Source: Saposhnikovia divaricata
Lineage: Eukaryota; Streptophyta; Magnoliopsida; Apiales; Apiaceae
Direction: 5' to 3'
Length of the DNA: 64,000 bases
Assembly: GCA_036435485.1 (NCBI GenBank)
Contig: CM071596.1
Location: 16,768,001-16,832,000 of the forward strand
The notes under the pieces are model-generated. The model saw nothing but the letters and a program-made list of their open reading frames with translations. It was not told the DNA's origin and made no database searches. Below are positions 22,060 through 34,394 of this stretch, one piece after another (the first letter of the stretch is position 1; every line of letters starts with the position of its first letter). The translations under genes were made by a program, and so were the position numbers.

Positions 22060-25000
22060 CCAATCTGTCATTGCAGGGCATTAAGCAGAATAGAAATAAA
22101 GTTATATGGGTGCTAGACAGTGGAGCATCGAGGCATATGACTGGAAACAAGTCCCTGCTTACAGAGTTGGTTATGAAGGCTGGCCCTTATGTTACCTTTG
22201 GAGATGACAGCATAGGTGTGACTAAGGGATATGGCAAACTGAAAACTGGCAATGTCATCATTGAAGATATTTCCTATGTTGAGGGACTAAAGCACAATCT
22301 GTTGAGTATAAGTCAATTCTGTGACAAAGGTTACGAAATTGTCTTCAACAAGAAAGGTGTCTCAATCACTCACATCAAGGAAGGCTCACTAGCTTTGAGA
22401 GGAGTTCGAAAGGCAGATCTTTTTGTTACAGATATGGATTCAGCAAATCAGGATGAGGTCACCTGTTTCTACAGCAAAGCCTCGGATGATGAAAGCTGGT
22501 TATGGCACAAAAAGCTATCTCACTTAAACTTCAAAACGATGAATGCTCTCGCGAGGCGAGAATTGGTGAGAGATCTACCTCAAATGGAGTTCGCTCCGAA
22601 AGGACTCTGTGAAGCTTGTGAAATGGGAAAGTCGAAGCGAGCATCGCATAAAAGCAAAGAAATTTCTAGTATTACTGAGCCTCTGCAACTTCTTCATATG
22701 GATTTGTTTGGCCCAGTGAATGTCCTATCTTTGTCTAGGAAAAGATATGCTTTAGTAATCGTGGATGACTTCTCCAAGTATACATGGGTATTGTTCACAA
22801 TGACGAAAGACGAAGTACCTTTCTTAATCATTGATCACATCACTCAAATTGAGAATGTTTCAACACTTACTGTGAAGACGATTAGATCAGACAATGGCAC
22901 TGAATTCAAAAACGCAGTGCTGAATGACTTCTGTGTATCTAAAGGAATACGTCGTCAGTATTCAGCCCCGAGAACTCCACAGCAAAATGGAGTAGTTGAA
23001 AGGAAGAATAGAACTTTGGTTGAAGCAGCAAGAACTTTGTTGTATGATTCAAAACTTCCTTTGTATTTCTGGGCCGAAGCAGTGAGTACCGCTTGTTACA
23101 CTCAAAATAGAACCTTGATCATAAAAGATAAAGAAAAGACACCATGTGAGCTAATGAACAACAGAAGACCAACAATCAAATACTTTCATGTCTTCGGAGC
23201 AAAATGCTATGTGCTTATAGATGATGAAAATCTAGGCAAGTTTGCAGCAAAAGCTCGTGAAGGAATCTTTGTTGGTTACTCTACAGACGTGGTGGCAGCT
23301 TATAGAGTGTTCTTGGTGAATGATCGAAAAGTGACTGAAAGTTACAACGTCAGATTCGACGATACTAAACTCTCATCAATTTCAAGAGATTCTAGTGAAC
23401 CTGAGTCCCTAAAATTTCAGAATCTGGACTTAGAAGATCTTGAAGATGAACCTGAGTTGGTTGTTCCATTAAATGTTCCAAGCGTACATGAAGAACCTGA
23501 GTCTAGTGAACAAGCTAATTCTACAAGATCAGGAGAGACTTCTTCAGTACCAACCGGCAACAACTCAGTGGGAGTAAATAGCAGCTCAAGGACTACTGTT
23601 CAAGGCTCGAGTCGAGTTGACTCTAGTTCTGTAGGAGCTAGCACTAACTCAGGGGGAGTTAGTGAAAATAATCAAAGTAATCAGCACCCCAACTCAGAAA
23701 TTCAAGCTGAATCATCTAGACAATTTCCAGGTGAACGGGTATGGAATAGAGACCATCCGTTTGAGTTAATTATTGGTGATCCAGATGCTGGTGTGACTAC
23801 TAGAAGAACTGCAAGAGCTGACATGGCAAATATCTCCTTATATTCTGGGTTCTTATCCAAGCTTGAACCTAAAGAAATAGAAGAAGCTCTTGGCGATGCT
23901 GATTGGGTGATTGCAATGCAAGAGGAACTCAATCAGTTTGAAAGGCAGAAAGTTTGGAAACTGGTACCCCGACCAAAGAACAAATCCGTAATTGGAGCTA
24001 GATGGGTATTCAGAAATAAACTGGATGAAAACGGACTTGTAACACGAAACAAGGCTCGTTTGGTTGCAAAAGGTTATTCTCAGCGAGAAGGAATTGATTA
24101 TGATGAAACCTATGCACCAGTTGCAAGACTTGAGGCAGTCAGGATGTTCTTGGCATTTGCAGCACATAAGAACTTCAAAGTTTTCCAGATGGACGTGAAA
24201 AGTGCCTTCCTGAACGGAGAGTTAGAAGAAGAAGTGTATCTGGAACAGCCGCCTGGCTTCGTTGATCCAGAACATGCAGATTTTGTGTATCTACTCTTCA
24301 AATCTGTCTATGGCCTCAGGCAATCCCCAAGGCGATGGTATGAAACCCTATCCCTATTCTTGATTGAAAATGGTTTTATTAGGGGAGTAATTGATAAAAC
24401 ATTGTTCTATAAAGTTGTGAGAAATGACTTAATACTTGTTCAAGTATATGTGGACGATATTATTTTTGGGTCATCGAATGAGCGCTTGTGCGAGAAATTT
24501 GCCAAGCTAATGCAGGAAAAATATGAGATGAGCATGATGGGAGAGCTGTCCTTCTTCCTTGGATTACAGATCAGTCAGAGAAAAGATGGTATCTTTATCT
24601 GTCAATCCAAGTACGTCAGAGATTTACTCAAGAAGTATAATCTAGAAGATGCATCAGCAGCTAAGACTCCCATGGCAACAGCCACGAAGCTTGATGAAGA
24701 CAAATCAGGTAAATCAGTTAACATCACAAGCTATCGAGGTATGATTGGCTCACTCCTCTATTTAACTGCAAGTAGACCAGATATAATGTTCGCAACTTGT
24801 TTATGTGCAAGGTTCCAAGCGGATCCTAGAGAATCACATCTCGTAGCCGTCAAAAGAATTTTTAGGTATCTCAAGGGCACACCAAATCTAGGGATTTGGT
24901 ACCCAAGAGATACATGTTTTAATCTTATTGGCTATTCGGATTCAGACTATGCAGGTTGCAGGATTGATAGGAAAAGCACATCTGGTGCTTGCCAATTTCT

Positions 25001-25391
25001 TGGCAGAAGATTGGTGTCCTGGCAAAGTAAAAAGCAACATACAGTATCTACTTCTACTGCTGAAGCTGAGTACATTGCTGCTGGAAGCTGTGTAGCTCAA
25101 ATACTGTGGATGAGGAACCAATTGAAGGATTATGGCATGGAGCACAAGAAAATTCCAATCATGTGTGACAACACAAGTGCCATTGCCATAACCAACAATC
25201 CTGTAGATCACTCAAGAACCAAGCATATTGACATCAGGTATCATTTCATAAGAGAACATGTCGAGGAGGGGACTGTGGAGCTACATTTTGTGCCCACAAT
25301 GCAACAAATTGCAGATATATTCACCAAACCTCTTGATGAAGTAACATTCAATAGGTTGGTTGGTGAATTGGGAATGCTTAACACAAGTTAG
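22038..25391 (+). CDS. Level 3 Pol: protease, integrase, reverse transcriptase, RNase H
   Basis: One uninterrupted frame of about 1,117 codons in the -1 frame relative to gag, overlapping it by about 20 bases. Order is typical Ty1/Copia. Aspartic protease with 'DSGA' near residues 27-30. GAG-pre-integrase HHCC finger (two His near 'LWHKKLSHL', Cys pair 'CEACEMGK'). Integrase core with 'MDLFGP', 'RSDNGTEF' (Asp at about 285) and the Glu of 'NGVVERKNRT'. RT from 'ARWVFRNKLDENG' with 'YVDD' at about 804-807. RNase H with 'YSDSDYAG', 'STAEAEY' and 'CDNTSA'. All catalytic residues I can identify are present. No ATG lies at the start, so expression needs frameshifting, splicing or fusion to gag. 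Confidence 0.93.
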   Translation: MGSEECLTNLSLQGIKQNRNKVIWVLDSGASRHMTGNKSLLTELVMKAGPYVTFGDDSIGVTKGYGKLKTGNVIIEDISYVEGLKHNLLSISQFCDKGYEIVFNKKGVSITHIKEGSLALRGVRKADLFVTDMDSANQDEVTCFYSKASDDESWLWHKKLSHLNFKTMNALARRELVRDLPQMEFAPKGLCEACEMGKSKRASHKSKEISSITEPLQLLHMDLFGPVNVLSLSRKRYALVIVDDFSKYTWVLFTMTKDEVPFLIIDHITQIENVSTLTVKTIRSDNGTEFKNAVLNDFCVSKGIRRQYSAPRTPQQNGVVERKNRTLVEAARTLLYDSKLPLYFWAEAVSTACYTQNRTLIIKDKEKTPCELMNNRRPTIKYFHVFGAKCYVLIDDENLGKFAAKAREGIFVGYSTDVVAAYRVFLVNDRKVTESYNVRFDDTKLSSISRDSSEPESLKFQNLDLEDLEDEPELVVPLNVPSVHEEPESSEQANSTRSGETSSVPTGNNSVGVNSSSRTTVQGSSRVDSSSVGASTNSGGVSENNQSNQHPNSEIQAESSRQFPGERVWNRDHPFELIIGDPDAGVTTRRTARADMANISLYSGFLSKLEPKEIEEALGDADWVIAMQEELNQFERQKVWKLVPRPKNKSVIGARWVFRNKLDENGLVTRNKARLVAKGYSQREGIDYDETYAPVARLEAVRMFLAFAAHKNFKVFQMDVKSAFLNGELEEEVYLEQPPGFVDPEHADFVYLLFKSVYGLRQSPRRWYETLSLFLIENGFIRGVIDKTLFYKVVRNDLILVQVYVDDIIFGSSNERLCEKFAKLMQEKYEMSMMGELSFFLGLQISQRKDGIFICQSKYVRDLLKKYNLEDASAAKTPMATATKLDEDKSGKSVNITSYRGMIGSLLYLTASRPDIMFATCLCARFQADPRESHLVAVKRIFRYLKGTPNLGIWYPRDTCFNLIGYSDSDYAGCRIDRKSTSGACQFLGRRLVSWQSKKQHTVSTSTAEAEYIAAGSCVAQILWMRNQLKDYGMEHKKIPIMCDNTSAIAITNNPVDHSRTKHIDIRYHFIREHVEEGTVELHFVPTMQQIADIFTKPLDEVTFNRLVGELGMLNTS

Positions 25392-25659
25392 TAAAGCCTT
25401 CTATCTGTAAAATCCATGTTTATGTTTGTATGTGCAAGCTAATCAATCATTATGTGCTTAGACTTTAATATGCCTAATTAATGATTGTTATAGGTTGCAT
25501 ATAGTGTGATTTTGCATGAATTCATTGTGTTTTAAGTGTCTTTTATAGCACAAATCTGTGAATTTATGCTTGTTAGATTGCATGATCATAGGGGGAGTTA
25601 AATTCATAATATTCTAAATATTGCATGATTTTTAGATGAATTTACCTATGATTTTCATG

Positions 25660-26500
25660 TAATTAGAGGCCTTAGAATTTAAAAAACTTCAAAATTTCGA
25701 GTTAGGTTCTATCTCGAAACTCATCTAGAAATTCGACTTGAATTTCGACTTAAGCTGTCAGAGTGAAGTTTTTGTAAAATTCTAAGTCTGGGAAGAATTT
25801 CGAGTTGGCTATCTCGAAATTCATCTCGAAATTCGACTTAGAGTTCGAATTCGAGTTACCAGTGTGCCTAGTTCTATCTTCAAAATATTCGAGATAAATT
25901 CTATCTCGAATCTTATCTCAAAGGTTGAGATGAGGTTTCCATTAAGGGAATATTTTGAAAAGAACTGAGAATTAACTTCGAGTTAGTCTATCTCGAAACT
26001 TAACTCGAATTTCGACTTGGTGTTCGAGATAGAGTTCTCAGTTAAGCTAAAGGGAATTTTTCGAGTTACACTCTTAACTCGAAACATATCTTGAATTACC
26101 CTGTACTTTTTGATTCAAGGGGGTATTTTGGAAAGAATTTGAGATTAACTTCGAGTTAGTCTATCTCGAAACTCAACTCGAATTTCGACTTGATGTTCGA
26201 GATAGAGCTCTTAGTCTATCTCGAAACTCAACTCGAATTTCGACTTGATGTTCGAGATAGACTTCTAACTCGAAAAGTATCTTGAATTTTCTTTTTTCCA
26301 AGTTTACCACAATTCAATATTGTTCAAGATAGGATTTCCCTATAGTTTCTGCTGTAAAATTGGTTAAAGTGCTTCTTTGTGCATAATTGTTCGAGTTAAC
26401 CTCTATCTCGAACTTTATCTCGAAGTTCGACTTGATGTTCGAGATAGAGATGTTCGAGATAGAGATGTTCGAGATAAAGTTCGACTTAGATGTCCCCTGT
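25660..26500 (+). repeat. Repeat-rich spacer between pol and the env-like ORF
   Basis: Dominated by shuffled copies of TTCGAGTTA, TATCTCGAAACTC, AATTTCGACTTG and GTTCGAGATAG. A 55-bp unit is tandemly repeated at about 26158-26267, and a 15-bp unit (GATGTTCGAGATAGA) about three times at 26434-26480. TATCTCGAA and TTCGAGATA are mutual complements, so the RNA could fold extensively. No coding frame. Confidence 0.85.
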
Positions 26501-27083
26501 ATGGACTTAGTACTTTTCACATTTTTTAACAGGGACATTTTTGTCATTCGACATTCACCTATATATACATCTCTAACTCGATGCCCAATTCACTTTACCT
26601 AATTCTAATTTTCACAGCAGCCTCTTCACAAAACAAGGCGATTTCATAACTTCATACCATAATCCGTGTTTTTGTGATTAAACTCGTACTAATCACGAAT
26701 TACTGCCAATTTTTGGACTAATCTTGACTGTGTTATCCTTAATCTTTGTGTGAGTGTGTTTTGTGTTCATCAATATACACGCACATATACATACACACGA
26801 ACATATAACTGTTTGTGTACTGTTCATAAAACGCAATTCCATATTCACCATTCATAAACACACACGATTTCACTGGTACACACGAATATTCATCTTCTTT
26901 GAATATTCAGATTTGGTCATTGGTTTTTGATTGTTCATCCCGTAGTTTAATTTTCTCTAAGGGACTTTTGTTCTTTTTGATAAATTAAAAGGGACACATC
27001 ATTTAATTCGTAAATTATTTGTTTTTCAAAATTAAAAAAAAATAAAAAAATCACATCTTTTTAAAGAAAAACATTTAATCAAA

Positions 27084-29650
27084 ATGGCTCACCAATTTTC
27101 ACTTGCTAAAAACAATTTTTATAATATTTCTACGGAAATTGGTGATCAACTCCCGCGGTTTAAGTTTTGGATACGATTTCTCAATTTGTATTCCAAAGCT
27201 AGCCATGCTTTTACTGCTAAACCTACACTAGTACATGATGCTTTACAGCAATTATGGACTAGTGCGGTTACTTTTGGGAGTAAATCAACCCCCTACGGTT
27301 TCAGGTTTACCTTAGCGGGTCAGGAATATGGGGTGACCGAAGAAATTGTCAACAGGGTTCTGGGATTTCCAATTAAAGATGCCTATGATCCAGAACCTAC
27401 TGCTGCAGAACGCCTCAGATTCTTTGAAGAAATTGGATGTTATCCTCCAAAAGGCCCAATCACGGGAAATATCCAAAAGCAATTCTTCCATGCGGAATGG
27501 AATTACTTTTTCGAGGCCATCACAAGATGTTTTCGGGCACGCGAAAAAGACTTTCATCAAATTCCAATTCCAATGCAAACCTTTGCAGTTGCCCTAGCAA
27601 GAGAACTGGATATAAACTATGGACGCATAGTTCTCTCTGAGATAGTGGCCTCAATGGGATCCCTTGCAAGCAGAGACCTCACTACAAATGATGTTGTCTG
27701 CTGGTTTCCTCGGTTTCTTCAAATGCTGATCAATGACTTAATACCGAAGGATGCTCTTGCTATTAGACAGGGATTTGCCAGAAGCCCCACATCTGAATCG
27801 CTAGGGATGGGCACTAAGTCACTTTCAACCATTGCTAATCAGGATAAACATCAAGGTAAACCAATGTCTACTCCTGAAAATATTCAAATGTGGCTTAGAT
27901 ATGATGTAGGAGTTACCAATTTGGAGGCATCATCACAAGTTTCATCACATGCTCAAAATCCATCTGTTCATGCTGAGGCATTTGATGAGATCCCTGATGA
28001 GGAAAGCGATGATGCACAAGGTAATCAATCAGGTAATCTCTCCCTGCATACTATTCATTCCTCCTCCTATGTTTCTGATTCCGCGACCCAAGAGACTGCT
28101 AACCCGCAGGATCTATCCCAGGGTAAGAGCCATATTTCTGACTCTGAGTCTGATACACATTCCTATTCTCTATCACCCCTGTTAACGGAAGTCAGAAAAC
28201 CAGCACGTATATATATACAAGATGATGAGGAGAGTGAACCCGAAGAGCAGCAACTTATTCGCAAGAAAGCCAAACTTTTCCACGCTGCTACTTCACAACC
28301 ACAGTCAAACCCTAGCGTGTCACACGCAACCACTCCACCTCACGCGAGTGGTTCGCCCCTTGAACATTCTGCACATAGGGATTTTGATTTTGGTGAGGAT
28401 GATGTGCCTCTTGAAGATACTGTTGCTTCAAGAGGACATGAAGTCTTAAGAACTTCAGCCGTACCTTCACCGGTACGTACTGATGCTGCAAAGAGGATCG
28501 GTTCTGATGTCGTACAAGGACACTTTGCAGCCTCTCAGCCTGAGATTCCAACTCAGGAACAAACAGAATTTGATCCCATAACTGTCAACAACATTTCTTA
28601 TCAATTTTCTGCAGGTACTGCTTCACTATTTGGATCAATCATTGAAGACATACACGAGCGTGAGACAGGGAGTGTGTGTGAGAGGTTAGGGAGAGAGGGA
28701 CCTTCATTTTCAAGGCCCGAAACCGAGCGTCAAATACCAACAGAACGAGTATTAGAGCGAGGTCACCTAAACCAAACACCGTCCCTTAACACTGAAAATC
28801 TTGATACGCGTATGACTTCAATGGAAAATCAGATGAGGTAGTTCGGGCAGACGATGGGGCAGTTCGGGATTAACATTGGAAACAACCAAAGGGCTCTAGA
28901 CGACTACGCAGCAAGAATGGCAAGTCAAGCTACAGCTTTTGATGATTTGACAAATAAGGTCAATGAATTGGGCCATGCTGGTGGTGTCTTGGGAAGCACT
29001 CTCAATGAGAGGATGGGGGCATTGGAGTCTACAATGCATACAATGGCTGTGGAGATCAGTAGAATGATGTTCGCAGTCAGGAGTTTTGTGCCCCCGGAGT
29101 GCTTCGAGTCGCAACAACCTCCCCCCGATGCTGGTGCAGGTGGTGCAGGTGGTGCTAGTGGAGCGGGAGCCTCTGGTTCTGGTTTTGGAGGTTCCTATGC
29201 AGCTGGTGGATCTGAAGACCATGGTGGAGCTCAGGATAACTCACCTAAGGGGGAGAGTGGAAAGGAGACGAGACAGCAGGCAGTTCACATCGAAGAAATT
29301 GAAGAACCCGCTGATCTTGTCAAGGAACCAGAAGTTGAGCCGTCTGTTGATGAAGAGGCTCTGAGGATGAGAAAGGGTAAGGCAGTAATGGTTGATGAAC
29401 CATTTGTTGATCTGAGTCATCAGGAAACAGTACAGGAGGTACTTGACTCAGATTCTGACATGGAAGACGTACCGTTGGCACACGCTATAAAAAGATCTTT
29501 GAAGGAACAAGGTGGAGGTGCTGGGATGTCTTCCGGACTGCCTGAAGAATTTCCTGTTGATGAGGAAACTCTTAAAGCTCAACAGTTAGCCTTGGAACAA
29601 GCTCAGTTCCATAAAATGAAAATGATGCAAGAACATGCTGCGTTCCTAGA
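27084..29650 (+). pseudogene. Level 3 env-like third ORF, first part
   Basis: Starts at ATG 27084 ('MAHQFSLAKNNFYN'). The first 220 residues form a compact domain typical of Sirevirus third ORFs and of proteins annotated as putative plant transposon proteins. A long low-complexity Ser/Asp/Glu/Pro-rich region follows, then a short Gly/Ala-rich patch near 29125-29210. A TAG at 28839-28841 (codon 586) interrupts the frame; the same frame stays open on the far side. At 29650 the ORF is cut by the level 4 retrotransposon and resumes in frame at 44758. Counting both parts gives 4023 bases, 1,341 codons including the final stop. I see no convincing signal peptide or fusion peptide, so 'env-like' refers to position only; the function is unknown. 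Confidence 0.8.
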
Positions 29651-32600
29651 TGTAAGAACCCCAAATTTTGGATATAATTTGTAAGAACCCAGATTTTTTG
29701 TACTAATTAAAACTTTTTATTATGTATTGGAGTATGAATGTATCAATGGGTTAATAGATGGATATTGAATGGATTCGGATTCAATTATGATATGCCATGA
29801 AGAATGGTATTGGTTGACAACTTATATAAGAATTATCTATCTCCTAGGAAATTAAGAAGTGGCAATTCCAATGAAGAAGATTATTCTTATGTCATCCAAA
29901 TCGATATCTGTTATTAGTCCGGTGGTTCCGTAAAAGGGTTAAGGAATGTTCGAAAGAGAATCGGGACATTTGTATAAACCGAGAGTGTAAGTAAAGAAAA
30001 ATGGATGAATAGTGTTTTTGGTGGGAATGAGAATATTATGAGACGACACTATATAGAAGTACCCGGAATGGATTTTTGAATTCGTATTAGTGATTCGAGG
30101 GGAAAATAAGTGTATGTAAAAGCTGTCGGATTCTGAAAAACAGTATTTTTATTTTCTTCGAGAATTCCCTGGACACTGATAGACTTAAGGATTTAATGAG
30201 AGGATTTAAGGAATTTAAATTCGAGAGTTACCAAGAAAGATGGAGAATGGTATTATAAATGTTAAGAAGGTTGTCAGTAAAACCCTAACTAGAAACGAAT
30301 GAGTTATTCCTCCGAACGATCAATGAATTGAGTAATAAACGGACAAGGAAACAAGCAAGGAATCAAGATACATGCATGTGCTAGTGGATAACATCAAGTA
30401 ACCAAGCTAGTTACAAGTTAACTAGCATCATTAGAAAACCAACCAAGCACTTAGCTTACAACACACACCTTGCCACAAGAATGCAACACTTGTCCACTTG
30501 ATTAGCTCATCCATGACCAAAGCACTTTATTAAAGTGGCTTTATGCAAGATATTATCAACAATAATTCATTTAGACTAGATGAGATCAAAGACAAGCCAA
30601 GCAAACTCCATTCTCTCCATTTCTTCAAAACTGCCCAGCAAGAATAGCCATGAAAGAAAAATTCATATCTCAAAATCTAGAGCTTCTAAAATCACCAAAT
30701 TTTGACCATAGCCTCTCCACACCATGTGTAAGGTTCGTTCAAAATTTCATGGCCAACAAAGTAGTATAGCCTAGTCAAATCCATGCTCAAAGTTGGGGCA
30801 ACAAATCTGACCAGTTTCTGTCCAGTGGGAAAAACGGGTTCAAAACCATAGCTACAAAGCTTCAAATTAGATGATATAGGACTCAAAACAAAGCTTATGA
30901 AGAGGCCAAGATGTGGTAAAAATTTGAGAGCCAAACTCTTATTTTTCGATTTTCTATGATTTTTACAAAAGTGATGATGAATAGTAACCCTTAGAAACTA
31001 ACTTTGATTTCTTGTTTTGTTTGGATGATCTAAGCTTTGTTGAGGCTATACAAGGACTATAACAAGCTTAGTAAGGCTAGGACACTCTCCAAGGAAGGTA
31101 TAATCCTTAAGAACCCTAGATGTTATTTTAAGATTATGTATGTTTTTGGTGGATTTTAGCATAGTTATGACATTAGTGTTATCATGAGCATGATCTTGTA
31201 GTTGGTTTGACCATATGATGATTATGATGGTGAAGAGTAATATTCCTGGACTTTTTGAGATGTATAACATGTGTATAAGATGTATGGATGCCCGGTGTGG
31301 CTTGGTTGTGTTGAAAACAATTTTGAAACGTTCGATTTATAGCCGTCGTAATGCCCGATTTTCATTAGACCTTAGTAATTCGTGCATAACAGTTAGGTTA
31401 AATTTCTGACCTTAATGGATACATGACCTAACCTTGTAGATCTCGAGTCATAGATCGCTTTGGCGAAAGAATCGAAGCATTCCGACTTACGGTTTAGGAG
31501 TTATGGCCGACTTAGTAAAAGTTGTTCGAAACCGTAACTACAAGTTCGTTATTAAAATTGAACCTCGGTAAAATATGAAAGTTTGTGACGAATCATGGTA
31601 ATTAAATATTAGAGGTCATGAGGAAGATTTGAAAGAAAACCACATGTCATTTGGATCGTTTTTCGATTTTATAAAAATGTTCAAGTCGAGGTTAAATATA
31701 AACGAACCCCTAAAATGGATACTTGGTTATAACTTTGGTAAAACACTTAGAAAATGGGCGATAAAACTCGAGGTATAATCATGGTTCGTAAACGACCGAC
31801 CTTAGGACTTACCCGGCTTAAGTATATGTCAAGTGTAAGTACAATGACATGTCTTAATAACGAACAAAAGTCGGATCGTATCGGTAATAAAAAGAGTTAT
31901 ACAAAAGGGTGCATAACGAGATAACTTGAAAGCGTGTTTCGACTTAAGTAAAGTTATACGTAACCTTCTAAAGAAGTGTTAGGTAATTAATCTCGAATAT
32001 TCTGATTGTTTATAGATCACCGAGCTGAACCGGGACACGCTACCTCTACCCACACCCGACTACCAGGCAAGTGTTCAAACCTTTGAACCTGTTGTTGTGA
32101 TAATATATGTATATGATTTCTATTTTACATATGCCATCGCATGCATGCCTGTTTCCAATTATATTATGACTCTGGTTTTTTTGTGATACTTGTTCCCTGA
32201 ATTGATATTGGCTTATAGACTAGATACGATTTATCAGTAATAAGCCGGATTATTTTGGTAAGACCCTTAGCGAAGGGCATATGATATTCATTCTAAATAT
32301 AGACCGGGAGTCGGTATTTTGAGTTATAGATAGTCGTGGAAACCCGGAGGGATTCCAACGACAGATTATTATTTATCTGAGGAAGGTTATTGTTAAACGT
32401 TATTATATTCCATAAAGTATCAATTACTTGGAAATATTTCGAGGAATGTTATTCGAGTATTATCTTAGTCGAGAGATAATAAATGAATGTTAATTTTGAA
32501 TATTCATTTAGAGTTGATATTTAATGAATATTATTTTGATATTCTTTAGAATGTTATTTATTAAATGAATATTACTTTCGAATATTCATTTAAGGTTTTA

Positions 32601-34390
32601 TGTATTTAATGAATATTATTTTAAAATATTCATTGGAAGTTCTATTTACATAAGGAATATTATTTCGATTATTCCTTTAAAGTTTTGATTACTAAATGAA
32701 TATTATTTGGATATTCATTTAGAAGATTATTTATTAAATGAATGCTATTTGGATTTTCATTTAAAAGAGTAAATATTAAATGAACATTATTTTCGAATAT
32801 TCATTTAAGGTTCGACTTATTTATTGAATACTATTTTAAATATTTATTGGAGTTTAATTATTTAATGAATATTATTTCGAATATTCATTTAAGGAGGGAT
32901 TTATTTATTAAATAATTCCATATATTCATTCGAGGATTACTTACGAGAAATATTATGAGTTAATAATATTCCATAATTATTATTGAGTAAATAAATATTC
33001 TTGGAATATTTATTTAATCCTTTTAAAATTCTTTTTAAAATAATTTATATTATTCGGAGATTACCTTCCACCTCCAGATATTATGTAAAATATTTCGGAG
33101 TCTTTTTACGACTATTTTATCAAGGAAAGGTTCCCAACTCTTTCTTTTTCATTTAAATCTATCTTAAAAGGATTTAAATGCTCGCTCAAACTTCCATATT
33201 ATAGGGGAACCTACTTGAGCAATGTTATTTATCTTGTTGACTTCCCGGTCATAATTTATCCTCTTCACTCGCAACTTGGTTGCTATGGACTCATTAAGTC
33301 TGTGTTTACCTTCTCATCTTTCGAGGGGTAAGATTGTTGGAACAAGTTGATGTTCGTTACCAAGCAATAGCTTGGAAGTTATTGGTGAATTTTCCTTTCC
33401 AACTAGATACGACTACTTTGTAGAGTCTTATCAACAAGTATTATACTTGGGAAAGGGGGACGAACGTTACATTCAGAATCATGAATTCTATTGGAACTAG
33501 GAGTCGTGTAAGAGGCCGAGTAGCGCCGGTCCATCCCCTTTGGCCCAACCGTTGGCCTGGGAGAGCTAGTAAGGCGGTAGACAAGTAAAGCCGTCAGTTC
33601 TTCCTTCTACCGGTAGTAAATCTAATTTGAGCTGTACGATCTTGACTGATCATCAAGATTGGAACAGCGGGCGCGGTGAATACTCCATCATTGGTTCATC
33701 ATCCAAACTTATTTATTTCCTGCAACATGATTACTGTTGGCAGAGCTGGAAAAGTGTTCGTAACTGAAATTGCAATATTTTCCTTGCAAGTTCCTCTTTA
33801 TAATATCTTGCTTATTTTCGACATAGCAGATATTCCCTCATATATTTACATTTTGAGTTACCTTGTAACTTCATCGTTCATATTATACTGGCATCATTTC
33901 CGTAAATGCATGGCATATGGTTTGAAAGATACTTTTGAACTGTTATATATTATCGTTCAGTTAAATATTATTGTTGGTGGGCTATTGCTCACCCTTGCTT
34001 TATTATTATATCACAACAACAGCTAGACCAGATGACTCGCACAAGGCGCACTCGATGCTGGCGAGGACGATGAGACTACCAGAGCCGAAGAGAAAGCTAT
34101 TGGTAGGATAGATTTATTCTTTCAGTACCAAGTATATGGTCTAGTATGACTCATGTAAATGGATGGCAAAGAGTATGTATTTATATTAAAATTCTTTTGG
34201 GTTGTAAGAACTCATAATGTGTTTAATAAAATTTGGTTGTTACTCTGATTTCATCTCTAGGACTATAACGGGTGTGTTTTATGTTATTGTTTTGGGTCAC
34301 AAGGTTGTAATTTAATATTTATGTTGAACTGTGGATGGGAATTGAGACGGTAACGACCAGATCCCTGACCCCGGATCTAGGGGTGTTACA
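29651..34390 (+). repeat. Level 4 5' LTR, 4740 bp
   Basis: Starts TGTAAGAACCCC and ends AGGGGTGTTACA. The opening phrase TGTAAGAACCC is repeated 29 bases in (29680). It contains an AT-rich tandem region (32460-33010), then a stretch with 'gcgccggtccatcccc' shared in style with the level 2 LTR. Hydrophobic or short frames inside (for example 33676-34026, opening with GTG) are identical in both LTRs only because the LTRs are. No gene is supported. Confidence 0.93.
32460..33010 (+). repeat. GAATATTC-rich tandem repeats in the level 4 LTR
   Basis: About nine imperfect copies, spaced roughly 50-65 bases, of 'aatgaatattattttcgaatattcattta'. Each unit contains the self-complementary words GAATATTC or AATGAATATT, so each can form a short hairpin. 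The array is repeated in the 3' LTR at about 42820-43370. Confidence 0.8.
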
Positions 34391-34394
34391 GAAG

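Noticed and set aside
22038..22110. Programmed -1 frameshift site in the level 3 gag/pol overlap
   Set aside because: GGGCCCA at 22024-22030 is out of phase for a -1 slip, and no other heptamer of the right form is in the overlap.
30692..31409. Small frames of 64-80 codons repeated at 41054-41771
   Set aside because: Shadows within the 4740-bp LTR. They are present twice because of LTR duplication, with no family resemblance.
33676..34026. 116-codon hydrophobic frame, identical at 44038-44388
   Set aside because: It starts with GTG, not ATG, and has no recognisable domain. It is identical in two places only because both are LTRs of one young element.
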